From a virus, in IMG/VR virus record IMGVR_UViG_3300003324_000089, positions 20,214-40,789 of that record: a stretch of 20,576 bases of DNA; one strand, 5' to 3'. The notes under the pieces were generated by a model. That model was not told the origin of the DNA and searched no databases. It worked only from the letters and a program-made list of their open reading frames with translations. The position numbers and the translations under genes were made by a program. This document shows, piece after piece, positions 5,904 to 13,840 of this stretch (positions within the stretch are counted from its first letter, which is position 1; every line of letters begins with the position of its first letter).

Positions 5904-7478
5904 GTGAAGCTCTACCCTTATCAACGCGAGGCAGTGCGCTTCATAGAACAGCGTGACTACAAAGCCGGCCTGTTTGCTGAGATGGGTACAGGCAAGACTC
6001 CTATCTCGCTCTCAGTTATCGCCCGTTCGCGAGCTAAGCGCGTGCTCGTTGTTTGCTCGCTCAGTGCTACGAACGTCTGGCGCAACGAGATACGCAAGAT
6101 AGGCGCGCCATGGGACGTGCTGACGCTCAACAGCGGCTCGCTCGAAAAGAGGGCCGAGCGCTTGATACGGGTTAAGCGTGACGACTCGCGCGTCCGTATT
6201 GTCATCGTTAACTATGACATTTTCTGGCGCCATCCTGACGAATACAAAGTAATCAAAGGTAAGTCAAAACACTTTCCTGTGAGAGGGCTTCGCAAAGCTA
6301 TCCTTAAGTTCGACCCTGAGTTTATCGTTGCTGACGAGGCGCACCACCTTGCGCACCACACGACGAAGCAATCCAAGTTTGCGCACACGCTCGCGGAGAA
6401 AGCGTGGGGCCGCATTGCCCCGACTGGCACGCCTATCGAGCGCATCGAAGACTTGTTTTCTCTCTACCGCTTCATAGACCCGCAAGTCTTCGGCACGAGC
6501 TACAGCGACTTTGAGCGACGCTACATCATCCGCGGTGGGTACGGTGGCTATCAGATTGTCGGCTATCGCAACAAGCACGAGATAGAACGCAAGATAGCGA
6601 AGACAGCCTACCAAGTGAACATTGACGACGTGCTCAACCTGCCTGAGCCGTTCCCGCCGCAAGTCGTGCCCATCGACCTCGAAGCCCCTGGGCGACGCGC
6701 GTATAACATGATGCGCAAAGAAGCGCTCGTAGAGCTTGAGATGCCTGGCCGAGACGGTCAGCCGCTTCGAGGAAGAGCGCTCACGTCGATTGTCTTGACT
6801 GCCCTTACTCGACTACAGCAAATAGCAGGCGGCGCGCTTCCTGTGACTGTAGAGAGCACCAGCGACGGTCCTGACGAAGTGCGCATTGCGCATCTAGGCG
6901 ATGAAAAGCTTAACGCTGCTGTCGAGCTAACACAGATAGCGCTTAGCGAGAATCGAAGCGTTGTTATCTTCGCCAGGTTTATTGACGAGGTGCGCAGACT
7001 TCAAGGCGCTTTCCCGCACCACTTCGCAGACAACGATGGCATCTGTTTCTTCTGCCATAAGAAGCAAGCTGCCCGCGGTCATCTTCCACCGTTTAAGGAG
7101 AGTTTTGTCGGTCGCATATCTGGCAACGTAGCGCCTAACAAAAGACAGGCGATAATCGACGCACTAAACAGAGGCGATAAGAAAGTCCTTATAGTGCAGA
7201 TACAAAGTGGCAACGAAGCCATCGACTTAACGGCGGCTTCCGTTGCAATTTTCTACTCCACCGGTTATAGTCTACGAGAGTTTACGCAAGCGCGTGCTCG
7301 TCTTTATCGACACGGACAGAAGCGTCGAATCAACGAGTATTTCCTCCAGGTAGTTGACTCGATAGACGAGGACATCCTGGAGGACTTAATGAGCAAGCGA
7401 GACGTGGCGCGAAGTGTGACACGGTTAAACTACGCCAGAGAGCTAATCTCAGGTCGTAAGAAGCGGAGGAGAAAGTGA
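5904..7478 (+). CDS. SNF2/superfamily 2 DNA helicase or translocase
   Basis: A 524-residue ATPase with the two RecA-like lobes of SNF2 proteins. Motif Q/I region: LYPYQREAV, then AEMGTGKT with Lys31. Motif II: ADEAHH (Asp144-His147). Motif III: TGTPIE. Motif V/VI: QSGNEAIDL and QARARLYRHGQKRRI with its arginine finger. A CFFCHKKQ insertion between the motif III and V regions may bind zinc. The start is GTG 5904 with GAGGAG about 5 bases before it, after the hairpin at 5851. The stop overlaps the next gene as GTGA. Phage SNF2-like proteins are thought to help replication fork processing or recombination, and its place among replication genes fits; the exact job is not known. Confidence 0.93.
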   Translation: MKLYPYQREAVRFIEQRDYKAGLFAEMGTGKTPISLSVIARSRAKRVLVVCSLSATNVWRNEIRKIGAPWDVLTLNSGSLEKRAERLIRVKRDDSRVRIVIVNYDIFWRHPDEYKVIKGKSKHFPVRGLRKAILKFDPEFIVADEAHHLAHHTTKQSKFAHTLAEKAWGRIAPTGTPIERIEDLFSLYRFIDPQVFGTSYSDFERRYIIRGGYGGYQIVGYRNKHEIERKIAKTAYQVNIDDVLNLPEPFPPQVVPIDLEAPGRRAYNMMRKEALVELEMPGRDGQPLRGRALTSIVLTALTRLQQIAGGALPVTVESTSDGPDEVRIAHLGDEKLNAAVELTQIALSENRSVVIFARFIDEVRRLQGAFPHHFADNDGICFFCHKKQAARGHLPPFKESFVGRISGNVAPNKRQAIIDALNRGDKKVLIVQIQSGNEAIDLTAASVAIFYSTGYSLREFTQARARLYRHGQKRRINEYFLQVVDSIDEDILEDLMSKRDVARSVTRLNYARELISGRKKRRRK

Positions 7479-7711
7479 ACCCTACACCAGAACAGCAAGC
7501 CGAGGCTGCGAAAGCTGCCATAAATACATTCCTCAAACTAGCACCGCCTACGGGCATGGTTGCTATCGACACAATGGCAGAAACCGCGGCAGGATTCACG
7601 GCCCTACTAGCCGGCCTTATCCACTTGACGGATATTAACGGCCTAGATTGGGCGGAAATGACGGAAGTAGGGTACGAGCTTTACGATGCCGGATCGCACG
7701 TCACCCAGTAA
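7475..7711 (+). CDS. Hypothetical Ala-rich protein, 78 residues
   Basis: The GTG start at 7475 overlaps the helicase stop (GTGA) with GGAGGAGA just upstream, a strong coupled start. The product is helical and acidic (PTPEQQAEAAKAAINTFL, ETAAGFTALLAGLIHL, DWAEMTEVGYELYDAG) with one mildly hydrophobic middle segment that is too polar on its flanks to call a membrane helix. It overlaps the methyltransferase start by 26 bases. Family not recognised; its size and N-terminal make-up recall the protein at 2066. Confidence 0.72.
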   Translation: MNPTPEQQAEAAKAAINTFLKLAPPTGMVAIDTMAETAAGFTALLAGLIHLTDINGLDWAEMTEVGYELYDAGSHVTQ

Positions 7712-8702
7712 TGTGGATTCACGTGCCCTCCGAGTGCTTAGTGTATGCGCCGGAGGAGGCGGGCTCGACGCCGGCCTTAAACTCGCTGTCCCGACTGCTA
7801 GAACGGTCTGCTACTTGGAGAACGAAATCACGGAGGCAGGCGTCCTGGTTAAGGGTATTGCGAATGCATACCTGGACGACGCGCCTATCTGGACTGACCT
7901 TAAGACCTTCGACTATGCGCCGTGGCGCGGCCTCGTGGATTGCGTCATTGGAGGCTACCCGTGCCAGCCGTTCTCTCAAGCTGGATTACGTCGCGGAGTC
8001 GCTGACGAGCGCCACCTATGGCCTTACATCGCTAGAATCATCCGCGAGCTTGCTCCCTATATATGCTTCTTTGAGAACGTGGAAGGACATCTTACAAACG
8101 GGTATTACAACGTCGTCAAGCCGCACCTCGAAGGCCTGGGTTATCGCGTTACAGAAGGACTGTTTACGGCGGCAGAAGTTGGCGCTCCACAACAGCGAAA
8201 ACGGCTCTACATTCTCGCGATTAAACTGGCCGACTCCCGAGACAAAGCCAGGCCGGCCGAACGCAATGGCAAACGTGAGAAATCGGGAGAAGAATCTCGA
8301 AGCGCAAGCCGCAGCAACAGCATCGAGGCTATGGCCGACCCCTCGCGCGGGCTCCGAGGGGCAGGACTTCCGCGAGCAAAAGAAAATGCGCAAGTCGGGC
8401 GGCGAGTCGCTGGGCAACGCCGTGAATCGATGGGCGACTCCAACATCACGCGACGGCAAAGACGGTTTCGCGTGGGAGACGGCGGATACGAACTACCTAC
8501 TTGGCCGCCAGGTCCCACAAGCGCTCCTAGCGAATGGTATGATTACCTCAAAAGAGGTGGCACTTTCCCCGTCATTCGTAGAGGCGCTGATGGGCTGGCC
8601 TATAGGACTGACAGATTACACGTCCTTGGAAATGGAGTCATACCAGACGTGGCAGCTAAGGCATTCGTCTACTTGGCAGGAGAACTACTAAGAAATGCCT
8701 AA
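7686..8702 (+). CDS. dcm-like: DNA (cytosine-5) methyltransferase
   Basis: A 338-residue C5 methyltransferase, transferring methyl from S-adenosylmethionine to cytosine C5. Ordered motifs: I, SVCAGGGGLDAGL; IV, GGYPCQPFSQAG with catalytic Cys93; VI, FFENVEGH (Glu130); VIII, QQRKRLYILA; and X at the end, RTDRLHVLGNGVIPDVA. Between VIII and X, residues about 179-290 are Arg/Ser-rich and poorly conserved, the target-recognition zone. The start ATG 7686 lies inside the upstream gene with no clear ribosome binding site, and GTG 7713 is an alternative. No partner restriction enzyme is nearby, so it is probably an orphan enzyme that protects phage DNA. The same DNA is open throughout in another frame (separate entry at 8221). 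Confidence 0.93.
   Translation: MPDRTSPSNVDSRALRVLSVCAGGGGLDAGLKLAVPTARTVCYLENEITEAGVLVKGIANAYLDDAPIWTDLKTFDYAPWRGLVDCVIGGYPCQPFSQAGLRRGVADERHLWPYIARIIRELAPYICFFENVEGHLTNGYYNVVKPHLEGLGYRVTEGLFTAAEVGAPQQRKRLYILAIKLADSRDKARPAERNGKREKSGEESRSASRSNSIEAMADPSRGLRGAGLPRAKENAQVGRRVAGQRRESMGDSNITRRQRRFRVGDGGYELPTWPPGPTSAPSEWYDYLKRGGTFPVIRRGADGLAYRTDRLHVLGNGVIPDVAAKAFVYLAGELLRNA
8221..8691 (+). other. Second protein-like reading frame inside the cytosine methyltransferase gene
   Basis: A different + frame is open from about 7648 to the TAA at 8689-8691, across nearly the whole methyltransferase gene. Its last 156 codons look like protein rather than noise: LNWPTPETKPG at 8221, RLWPTPRAGS at about 8329, NRWATPTSRDGKDG at about 8425, and LSPSFVEALMGWPIGLTD near 8566-8619. 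From memory, WPTP repeats followed by such an FVExLMGxPIGxTD stretch are common at the ends of phage cytosine methylases. In the main frame the same bases encode LADSRD, AMADPSRG, SMGDSNITRR and GADGLAYRTDRLHVLGNG. No good internal start or ribosome binding site was found for the second frame, so expression would need a +1 shift or an unnoticed start. It may instead be a relic of a frame switch. Confidence 0.35.
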
Positions 8703-9705
8703 ACTTAAAGACCGTGAGGAGAAACCGCTCTTCGCCGCTGAAACTGTGCTCAAGTATGAGCGCCCCGACCGCGCTTATATTGCTAACGTTCTACGCCGTG
8801 TGCTTAAAGGCATCACCGCAGACGAGCTAGCGAAGTGGCTGACGACGCCAGCGCGAGATGCTTTCGAGTATCTACAGCTTATGCAGAACGGCCACACATG
8901 CCAGCGTATGAGTCTGCGCTACAACCCGCACCGCCTTGCAACGCGAGCGAACACGGCGAAGACTGTCATCGAAGCCCTGGGTGAAGACAATTTCTATTCC
9001 GGCCTCGCTCGCGTCTGGCTTGCTGATATGTATAATAACGCCCTCCCTGACGTGCTATACAACATGCTCCAGGCCGGCGTAAACGGGCTTCAATATGTCA
9101 ATGAGTTCCCGCCGCATGTTGCGCGTGACATCTATCGCCACTACGGCATCGATAGGCGCTCGCGTATACTCGACCCTTGCGCCGGCTGGGGTGGGCGCAT
9201 GATAGGCGCATCTGTCGTCTCGAATCACTACACCGGCTTTGAGCCTGCGTTCCAAACGTTTGTAGGCCTTGAGTATCTAGCTCGTGATTTGAACGAGTGG
9301 ACCGGCAGCTTCGAGGCGCATGTGTATTGCAAGCCTTTCGAGGACGCTAATCTACGGCCTAACCACTTCGATATCGCGCTGACTTCGCCGCCGTATTATG
9401 ACACAGAGAAATACAGCGAGGACGATGGTCAGTCCTACATCCGTTACAAGACGTTTGACAAGTGGGTAATCGGCTTCTACCTGCCGTTTATTGACAAGAC
9501 TATGGCAGCGCTCAAGCCCGGCGCGCCTTTCATACTCAACATCGGGGACCGTAAGTACCCGCTGCCTAGTGTTATGCGCGAGCACTGCGCTAAGATAGGC
9601 GTTAAAGTCGAGCGAATGCCGATGCGTCTATCTAACGGCGGCGGGCTGCGCAACAAAGAAAAAGGCGAAGGCGAAGTTTTCTTCGTGCTAACTAAGGAGA
9701 ACTAG
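8695..9705 (+). CDS. DNA methyltransferase, N4-cytosine or N6-adenine (SPPY type)
   Basis: A 336-residue amino-methyltransferase. The cofactor motif is LDPCAGWGGRMIGA (Asp160), followed by FEPAF, which would bind the ribose. The catalytic motif IV is TSPPYYDTEKYS (Ser231-Tyr234); SPPY is typical of N4-cytosine enzymes but also of some N6-adenine ones, so the product base is open. The first 130 residues (about to NEFPPHVARDI) are an extra helical domain that may choose the target. The start overlaps the upstream stop by 8 bases, with AGGAGAA about 10 bases before. No restriction gene is nearby, so it is likely a protective orphan methylase. Confidence 0.85.
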   Translation: MPKLKDREEKPLFAAETVLKYERPDRAYIANVLRRVLKGITADELAKWLTTPARDAFEYLQLMQNGHTCQRMSLRYNPHRLATRANTAKTVIEALGEDNFYSGLARVWLADMYNNALPDVLYNMLQAGVNGLQYVNEFPPHVARDIYRHYGIDRRSRILDPCAGWGGRMIGASVVSNHYTGFEPAFQTFVGLEYLARDLNEWTGSFEAHVYCKPFEDANLRPNHFDIALTSPPYYDTEKYSEDDGQSYIRYKTFDKWVIGFYLPFIDKTMAALKPGAPFILNIGDRKYPLPSVMREHCAKIGVKVERMPMRLSNGGGLRNKEKGEGEVFFVLTKEN

Positions 9706-9707
9706 AC

Positions 9708-12152
9708 GTGCCTCGTAACACTGCCTGCGAGCGCTGCCGCTTGCACCTGACAACCTCGAACGTTTGCATCTGGGGTAATGGCCCTAAACGTGCAGACATC
9801 ATGCTTATAGGCGAAGCTCCTGGCGCAGAGGAAGAGCAAGAGGGCCGGCCCTTCGTAGGGGCTGCTGGGCGCAAGATTGACGCACTGCTGGCCGAGGCCG
9901 GGCTGCCGCGTGATAAAGTCTACGTCTCGAACATTGTTAAGTGCCGGCCTCCGAACAACAGAGACCCACTCAAAGACGAAGCGGCAGCTTGCTTCACTTA
10001 TCTAGCGGAAGAGATTGCGCAAGTAAAGCCGAAAGTCATCGTTCTAATTGGCTTGCAAGCTGTCAAGGCGTTAACGTCCGAAACGGCCCTTGGAAAGGCA
10101 CGCGGCAAACTGCTACAAGTCTCCTCGAAAGTGCGCGTAGGAGACGCGCTCGTTATCGCGACGTATCACCCTGCCTGGGCTATGCACAATCCTGCGATGC
10201 TTAAGACTATGGAAGATGGCATCATTGAGGACTTGCGTTACGCTCAGAACCTCGTGAACCCTAGCAAAGCGAAAGGCGCGCGTAAGACGCTCGCAGACGG
10301 CTACACAATAGACGAGCTCCGCGACGCGTTAATGTGGCTACGCAAGGCGCGCGAGCTATCATGCGACCTCGAATGGACTGCGCCGCCGAAAGTCAAGTTC
10401 GGTTGGCCTTGGAATGGCGCTGAGCTTCTATCGCTGTCTTTGACAGGCAAGATTGAAGGCGGTCTTAGAACTGTAGCGCTCGCCTGGCCGGCGCGTGAGA
10501 AAAGCGCTGAGAAAGTGCGGGCGATGCTGAGCGCGTTCCTGCGCAAGCGCCCCATCTTCAACCACAACATCATGGCAGACGCAATCTGGCTGCTGTCTAA
10601 GAATGTCGAGTTCTCTATCAATGGTGATACGATGCTGTTGTCGTACTTGCTTGACGAGAACCGCCGGGCTGGCCTTAAGGGTCTAGCGCCGCTAGTTGCG
10701 GGCGTAGCTGCGGGCTGGGAGACGAAGCCATGGCATCGCCGGCCCGAGTCGCACGCTGGCTGGCAGGAGCTACTCGATTACAACGCTGACGACACAGAGA
10801 ACACTTACAAACTACGAGATGCGCAAGTGGCAGAGCTTGTTAAGCTCGCGCCAATGCGTGCTCGAAACATCGCGCGTGTCTATTCGCGTTTGCTCGTGCC
10901 TGCTGTCAAGCCGTTTGCTCACGCTGCGCTCTACGGCTTGCCTATCAATCGTAAGAAGCTCGAAGCGCTACGTAAGACGTACGAAGCGCGTAGGACGAAC
11001 GCTATCAAGCACCTTGCGCGTTTAACGCAGCTTCGCGAGGACAAGGCCGAAGAGCTTGCGATGTCCCCCGCGAAAGTCAAAGACTTCGCTCGTGCAGCGT
11101 TCGGCCTCGAAATCGAGACGAGCCGCGAGGAAGAGCTAGGGCCGTACGCCGAGCAATACCCGGCACTTAAGCACATTAAGGAGATTAAGCATCTCTCCAA
11201 GTTCTTAAGCACTTACATTCGCCCCTGGGCGCGGATGCTAGACAGGCAGAACGATGGCCGCTTGCATAGTATCTATCTGCTAGGCGCCACACGAACAGGC
11301 CGGCTCAGCGCTGATGTTGAGGAGGGCGCGTCTGCGCTCTTGATGCCACGCGATTTCGAGATGCGCGACCTCGTAGACGCTGAGGCCGAAGATAGCGAGT
11401 ATGAAATCCTGACGGCTGACTACAGCCAGCTAGAGCTTCGCATAGCAGCATGGCTCTTCCCTGAATACAACATGCGCAAGCTCTATCAGGCGGGCGCCGA
11501 CTTGCATCGCACTTCGGCCGCTTACATGGTCGCTAAAGCGCATCGTCCTGACATCGATGCTGAGCGCTTTCGACGCAACCGCAAGAAGTGGGAAGCGCGT
11601 GTCACGAAAGAAGAGCGACAGGCTGCTAAGGGAGAGAACTTCGGCCTACTCTACGGGATGCAAGAGCTACACTTTGCCGCGTACGTCGAGCAGAATTACG
11701 GCGTAAAGCTGACACCTGCTCAAGCGCATACTACCTACGAAGAGCACTTCAAACTTTACGATGGCCTACGGCCGGCCCATGCTCGCATGATTGAAGAGGC
11801 TAACCGCAAGGGTTACACGCTTACGCCGTTCGGGCGCTATCGATACGAGATAGAAGCGACGAAGGTTATCAACACGCCTATCCAAAGCACAGGCTCAGAC
11901 CTTGGCGTCTTCGCGTTCACACTTATTTACGAGGACTTGCAACGCGAGCTTGAAGCGGTCGACGCTCAGCTTATCGGCTTCGTCCATGACGCTGTTATCG
12001 TGCGCTCGAAAAAGGCGTTACGGGAGCAAGTCTCAGTCATCATCAAACAGAACATGGAGAACCCGCCACTACAGCGCGTAGGAATTGACGAGATTCCTGT
12101 CCCGTTAGTGGCGGAAGTTGCGCACGGTCCTACGTGGGCAAAAGCGTCATAA
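9708..12152 (+). CDS. Uracil-DNA glycosylase / 3'-5' exonuclease / family A DNA polymerase fusion
   Basis: An 814-residue replicative enzyme. Residues 1-190 are a family 4 uracil-DNA glycosylase: GEAPGAEEEQEGRPFVG, HPAWAMHNP (His154) and four Cys (7, 10, 79, 95) spaced as for a 4Fe-4S cluster. Residues about 195-370 are a DnaQ-type proofreading domain: DLE (Asp220, Glu222), NHNIMAD (Asp291), YNADD (Tyr358, Asp362). Residues about 400-814 are the polymerase: motif A DYSQLELRI (Asp571), motif B KGENFGLLYG (Lys641, Phe645, Tyr649), motif C FVHDAV (Asp761). The usual HDE of motif C is HDA. There is no 5'-3' nuclease domain. Similar glycosylase-polymerase fusions are known, for example in SPO1-type phages. 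The start is GTG 9708 with AAGGAG about 10 bases upstream. Confidence 0.95.
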   Translation: MPRNTACERCRLHLTTSNVCIWGNGPKRADIMLIGEAPGAEEEQEGRPFVGAAGRKIDALLAEAGLPRDKVYVSNIVKCRPPNNRDPLKDEAAACFTYLAEEIAQVKPKVIVLIGLQAVKALTSETALGKARGKLLQVSSKVRVGDALVIATYHPAWAMHNPAMLKTMEDGIIEDLRYAQNLVNPSKAKGARKTLADGYTIDELRDALMWLRKARELSCDLEWTAPPKVKFGWPWNGAELLSLSLTGKIEGGLRTVALAWPAREKSAEKVRAMLSAFLRKRPIFNHNIMADAIWLLSKNVEFSINGDTMLLSYLLDENRRAGLKGLAPLVAGVAAGWETKPWHRRPESHAGWQELLDYNADDTENTYKLRDAQVAELVKLAPMRARNIARVYSRLLVPAVKPFAHAALYGLPINRKKLEALRKTYEARRTNAIKHLARLTQLREDKAEELAMSPAKVKDFARAAFGLEIETSREEELGPYAEQYPALKHIKEIKHLSKFLSTYIRPWARMLDRQNDGRLHSIYLLGATRTGRLSADVEEGASALLMPRDFEMRDLVDAEAEDSEYEILTADYSQLELRIAAWLFPEYNMRKLYQAGADLHRTSAAYMVAKAHRPDIDAERFRRNRKKWEARVTKEERQAAKGENFGLLYGMQELHFAAYVEQNYGVKLTPAQAHTTYEEHFKLYDGLRPAHARMIEEANRKGYTLTPFGRYRYEIEATKVINTPIQSTGSDLGVFAFTLIYEDLQRELEAVDAQLIGFVHDAVIVRSKKALREQVSVIIKQNMENPPLQRVGIDEIPVPLVAEVAHGPTWAKAS

Positions 12153-12153
12153 C

Positions 12154-12165
12154 TTAAGCGCTTAA
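12154..12165. promoter_or_regulatory. 12-bp perfect palindrome, possible operator
   Basis: TTAAGCGCTTAA lies directly after the polymerase stop and about 50 bases upstream of the promoter at 12216. It is too short and lacks a T tract for a terminator, so a binding site for a dimeric regulator is the simplest reading, unproven. Confidence 0.35.
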
Positions 12166-12215
12166 ACACGTCAACAATTAGCGTCTGGAATTAGGCGGCT
12201 TGGAAGCGTAACCAT

Positions 12216-12244
12216 TTGACATTTCTAAGTCATCGCTTTAGTGT
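12216..12244 (+). promoter_or_regulatory. Sigma70-like promoter for the recombination/primase operon
   Basis: A consensus TTGACA (12216-12221), a 17-base spacer and TAGTGT (12239-12244). Transcription would begin near 12251, only about 9 bases before ATG 12260, and no Shine-Dalgarno sequence precedes that ATG, so the first gene would be read from a very short leader. The whole 107-base gap 12153-12259 holds no gene that I can support. Confidence 0.6.
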
Positions 12245-12259
12245 AACTGAGCGCTTCTT

Positions 12260-13336
12260 ATGACTCGTGAAAGTAACGCCCCGAACAGTCTCCAGGTTTC
12301 GCTCTCGGCAGTGCAGTCGTTCCGCACCTGCCAACAGCAATACTATTACCGTTACGTAGAACGCCTACGTAGACGGGATCGTATCACATACCTGGAGTTT
12401 GGCTCGATACTGCACACTTACCTGGAGCAGTATTACGGCGCGCTACTCGAAGGCGAGTCCGCTTTCAATGCGCACGAGTTCGCCAAGATGAAGACGACTG
12501 CGGAATACGATGCGAGCTTGCGCAAGACAGCACACGACCTGTTTGTTATCGGCAAGCAAGACGAGGCAAAAGAGTTCGCTACGATGCTGACTAAGGCCGG
12601 CCGTATCGCTAACCGCTATTTCTCGACGCGGGGCGAGACCGACGCTGAGCGTTACGACGTGCTCTACGTCGAGGCAGAAGTCCGCACAAAGCGACGCGGC
12701 ATCGTCTCGCTAGGCAAAGTTGATATGATAACGCGCGACAACGATACAGGCGACGTAAACATATGGGAGCACAAGACAACACGTAACATCCCGTCGACCA
12801 TGTATCGACTGCGAGACTTGCAAACTACACTCTACAACCACCAGCTAAAGCGTCTCGACTTTGAGCTTATCGCCGGCGAGTCAATCGACACAGTTATTTG
12901 GAACTATCTTCTTACCACAGAGCCGACAGTCCCCGAACAGCTTAAGAACGGCGAACTAACGAAGCGAGCGAACCTCGATTCAACGTGGGAAGTCTACGCG
13001 GCCGAGATTAAGCGTTTGAAACTCGACCCTAAAGACTACGCCGAACAGCGACAGCGCCTCGAAGGCCGAGAGGCCGCACACTACTTCGTGAGACATCACC
13101 AGCAAATACTCGCTGCCCCTGGGAAACTGCTAGGGGATTACTGGCGCAGTGCGTATGATATTCAAGCGATGCGCGACGCATGGGCCGCGTCTGAGCGAGC
13201 GCCCGTGCGCTCTCTGTCGCTTAGCTGCGACTATTGCGAGTTCGCAGACTTGTGCAACGCTGCGCTACTGGCCGGCACTGATAGGGATGCTCGCTCGCGG
13301 TTCGACGTTCGAGGAGGAAACAATGCTACAACCTAA
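12260..13336 (+). CDS. Cas4/AddB-like PD-(D/E)XK nuclease with Fe-S cluster
   Basis: A 358-residue nuclease of the RecB-like (PDDEXK_1) group. The N-terminus SLSAVQSFRTCQQQYYYRYV carries Cys24, and the C-terminus SCDYCEFADLC carries Cys323, Cys326 and Cys332; this C...CxxCx5C layout binds a 4Fe-4S cluster in AddB and Cas4. The catalytic core shows GKVDMI (Asp155) and IWEHKTT (Glu170, Lys172). An early His is in ILHTYLEQYYG. Such enzymes process DNA ends, and the neighbouring Sak4-like ATPase and ssDNA-binding protein support a recombination role. No CRISPR genes are present. ATG 12260 follows a strong promoter but has no ribosome binding site. The gene overlaps the next by 14 bases. Confidence 0.9.
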   Translation: MTRESNAPNSLQVSLSAVQSFRTCQQQYYYRYVERLRRRDRITYLEFGSILHTYLEQYYGALLEGESAFNAHEFAKMKTTAEYDASLRKTAHDLFVIGKQDEAKEFATMLTKAGRIANRYFSTRGETDAERYDVLYVEAEVRTKRRGIVSLGKVDMITRDNDTGDVNIWEHKTTRNIPSTMYRLRDLQTTLYNHQLKRLDFELIAGESIDTVIWNYLLTTEPTVPEQLKNGELTKRANLDSTWEVYAAEIKRLKLDPKDYAEQRQRLEGREAAHYFVRHHQQILAAPGKLLGDYWRSAYDIQAMRDAWAASERAPVRSLSLSCDYCEFADLCNAALLAGTDRDARSRFDVRGGNNATT

Positions 13337-13679
13337 ATGTCCGAATTGCGGCGCTGAGCTAGACCTTATAACAGCGTTCGACTTCGAGGCCGAACAGATT
13401 AACTTTGAGGTCGACATTCACGACCACCACGACACGCCGCCTAAGCTAGCTATCAAATGCGATGATGATATCCGCATCGAGGTGCGCATCTCGTGCCAGC
13501 ACTGCTGGTGGTGGACTCGTACAAATACGTTCGCTGACATCGACCGCAGCAACAAAGTGCCTGGAATCAATACCGTTAACTCGCGAATAAAGCCACTGCC
13601 TAAAGGGCGGTATTATGACGACGCAACCGAGCTTTGGATTGAACCTGGCAAGGAGTATTACGAATGGCGAAGTTTGTAA
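13323..13679 (+). CDS. Zinc-ribbon protein, 118 residues
   Basis: ATG 13323 has GAGGAGGAA right before it and overlaps the nuclease end by 14 bases; an in-frame extension back to 13149 runs through the nuclease gene and is not credible. The product has two CxxC pairs, CPNC near the start and CQHC near residue 60, with an acidic/His-rich stretch between them (FEVDIHDHHDTPP) and a Trp triplet after the second pair (CWWWTRT). The C-terminal half (LPKGRYYDDATELWIEPGK) is soluble and aromatic. Probably a zinc-stabilised nucleic-acid or protein binder working with the recombination genes; family not recognised. Confidence 0.75.
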   Translation: MLQPKCPNCGAELDLITAFDFEAEQINFEVDIHDHHDTPPKLAIKCDDDIRIEVRISCQHCWWWTRTNTFADIDRSNKVPGINTVNSRIKPLPKGRYYDDATELWIEPGKEYYEWRSL

Positions 13680-13840
13680 GCGTGAAGCTGGAAGAGCGTG
13701 TCTGCTCGGCGCGCGGTATCCCACACCGAGAGCACACATGGCACCTCGACGTGTCAACGACAGAGTATTACCAATGCCCCGGCATTGAGATAATGCCAGA
13801 CCAAGAAATGGAGAAGCTTCGTGCCCGTAAAACTGTTTGA
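13664..13840 (+). CDS. Hypothetical protein, 58 residues
   Basis: A small frame that bridges the gap between its neighbours: it overlaps the upstream gene by 16 bases and the ATPase by 20. The ATG 13664 follows AAGGAGTATTACGA, a usable ribosome binding site. The product starts MAKFVSVKLEERVC and has a possible metal set (Cys14, His21, His24, His27, Cys38), then a helical acidic end (QEMEKLRARKTV). Its last part contains the GGAGAAG used by the next gene. Without it a 140-base gap would remain in a tightly packed operon, which favours a real gene. Function unknown. Confidence 0.6.
   Translation: MAKFVSVKLEERVCSARGIPHREHTWHLDVSTTEYYQCPGIEIMPDQEMEKLRARKTV

Noticed and set aside
12260-13336. Cas4 as a sign of a CRISPR locus
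   Set aside because: No repeat-spacer array and no cas1 or cas2-like gene was seen. Cas4/AddB-like nucleases are common in phage recombination operons.
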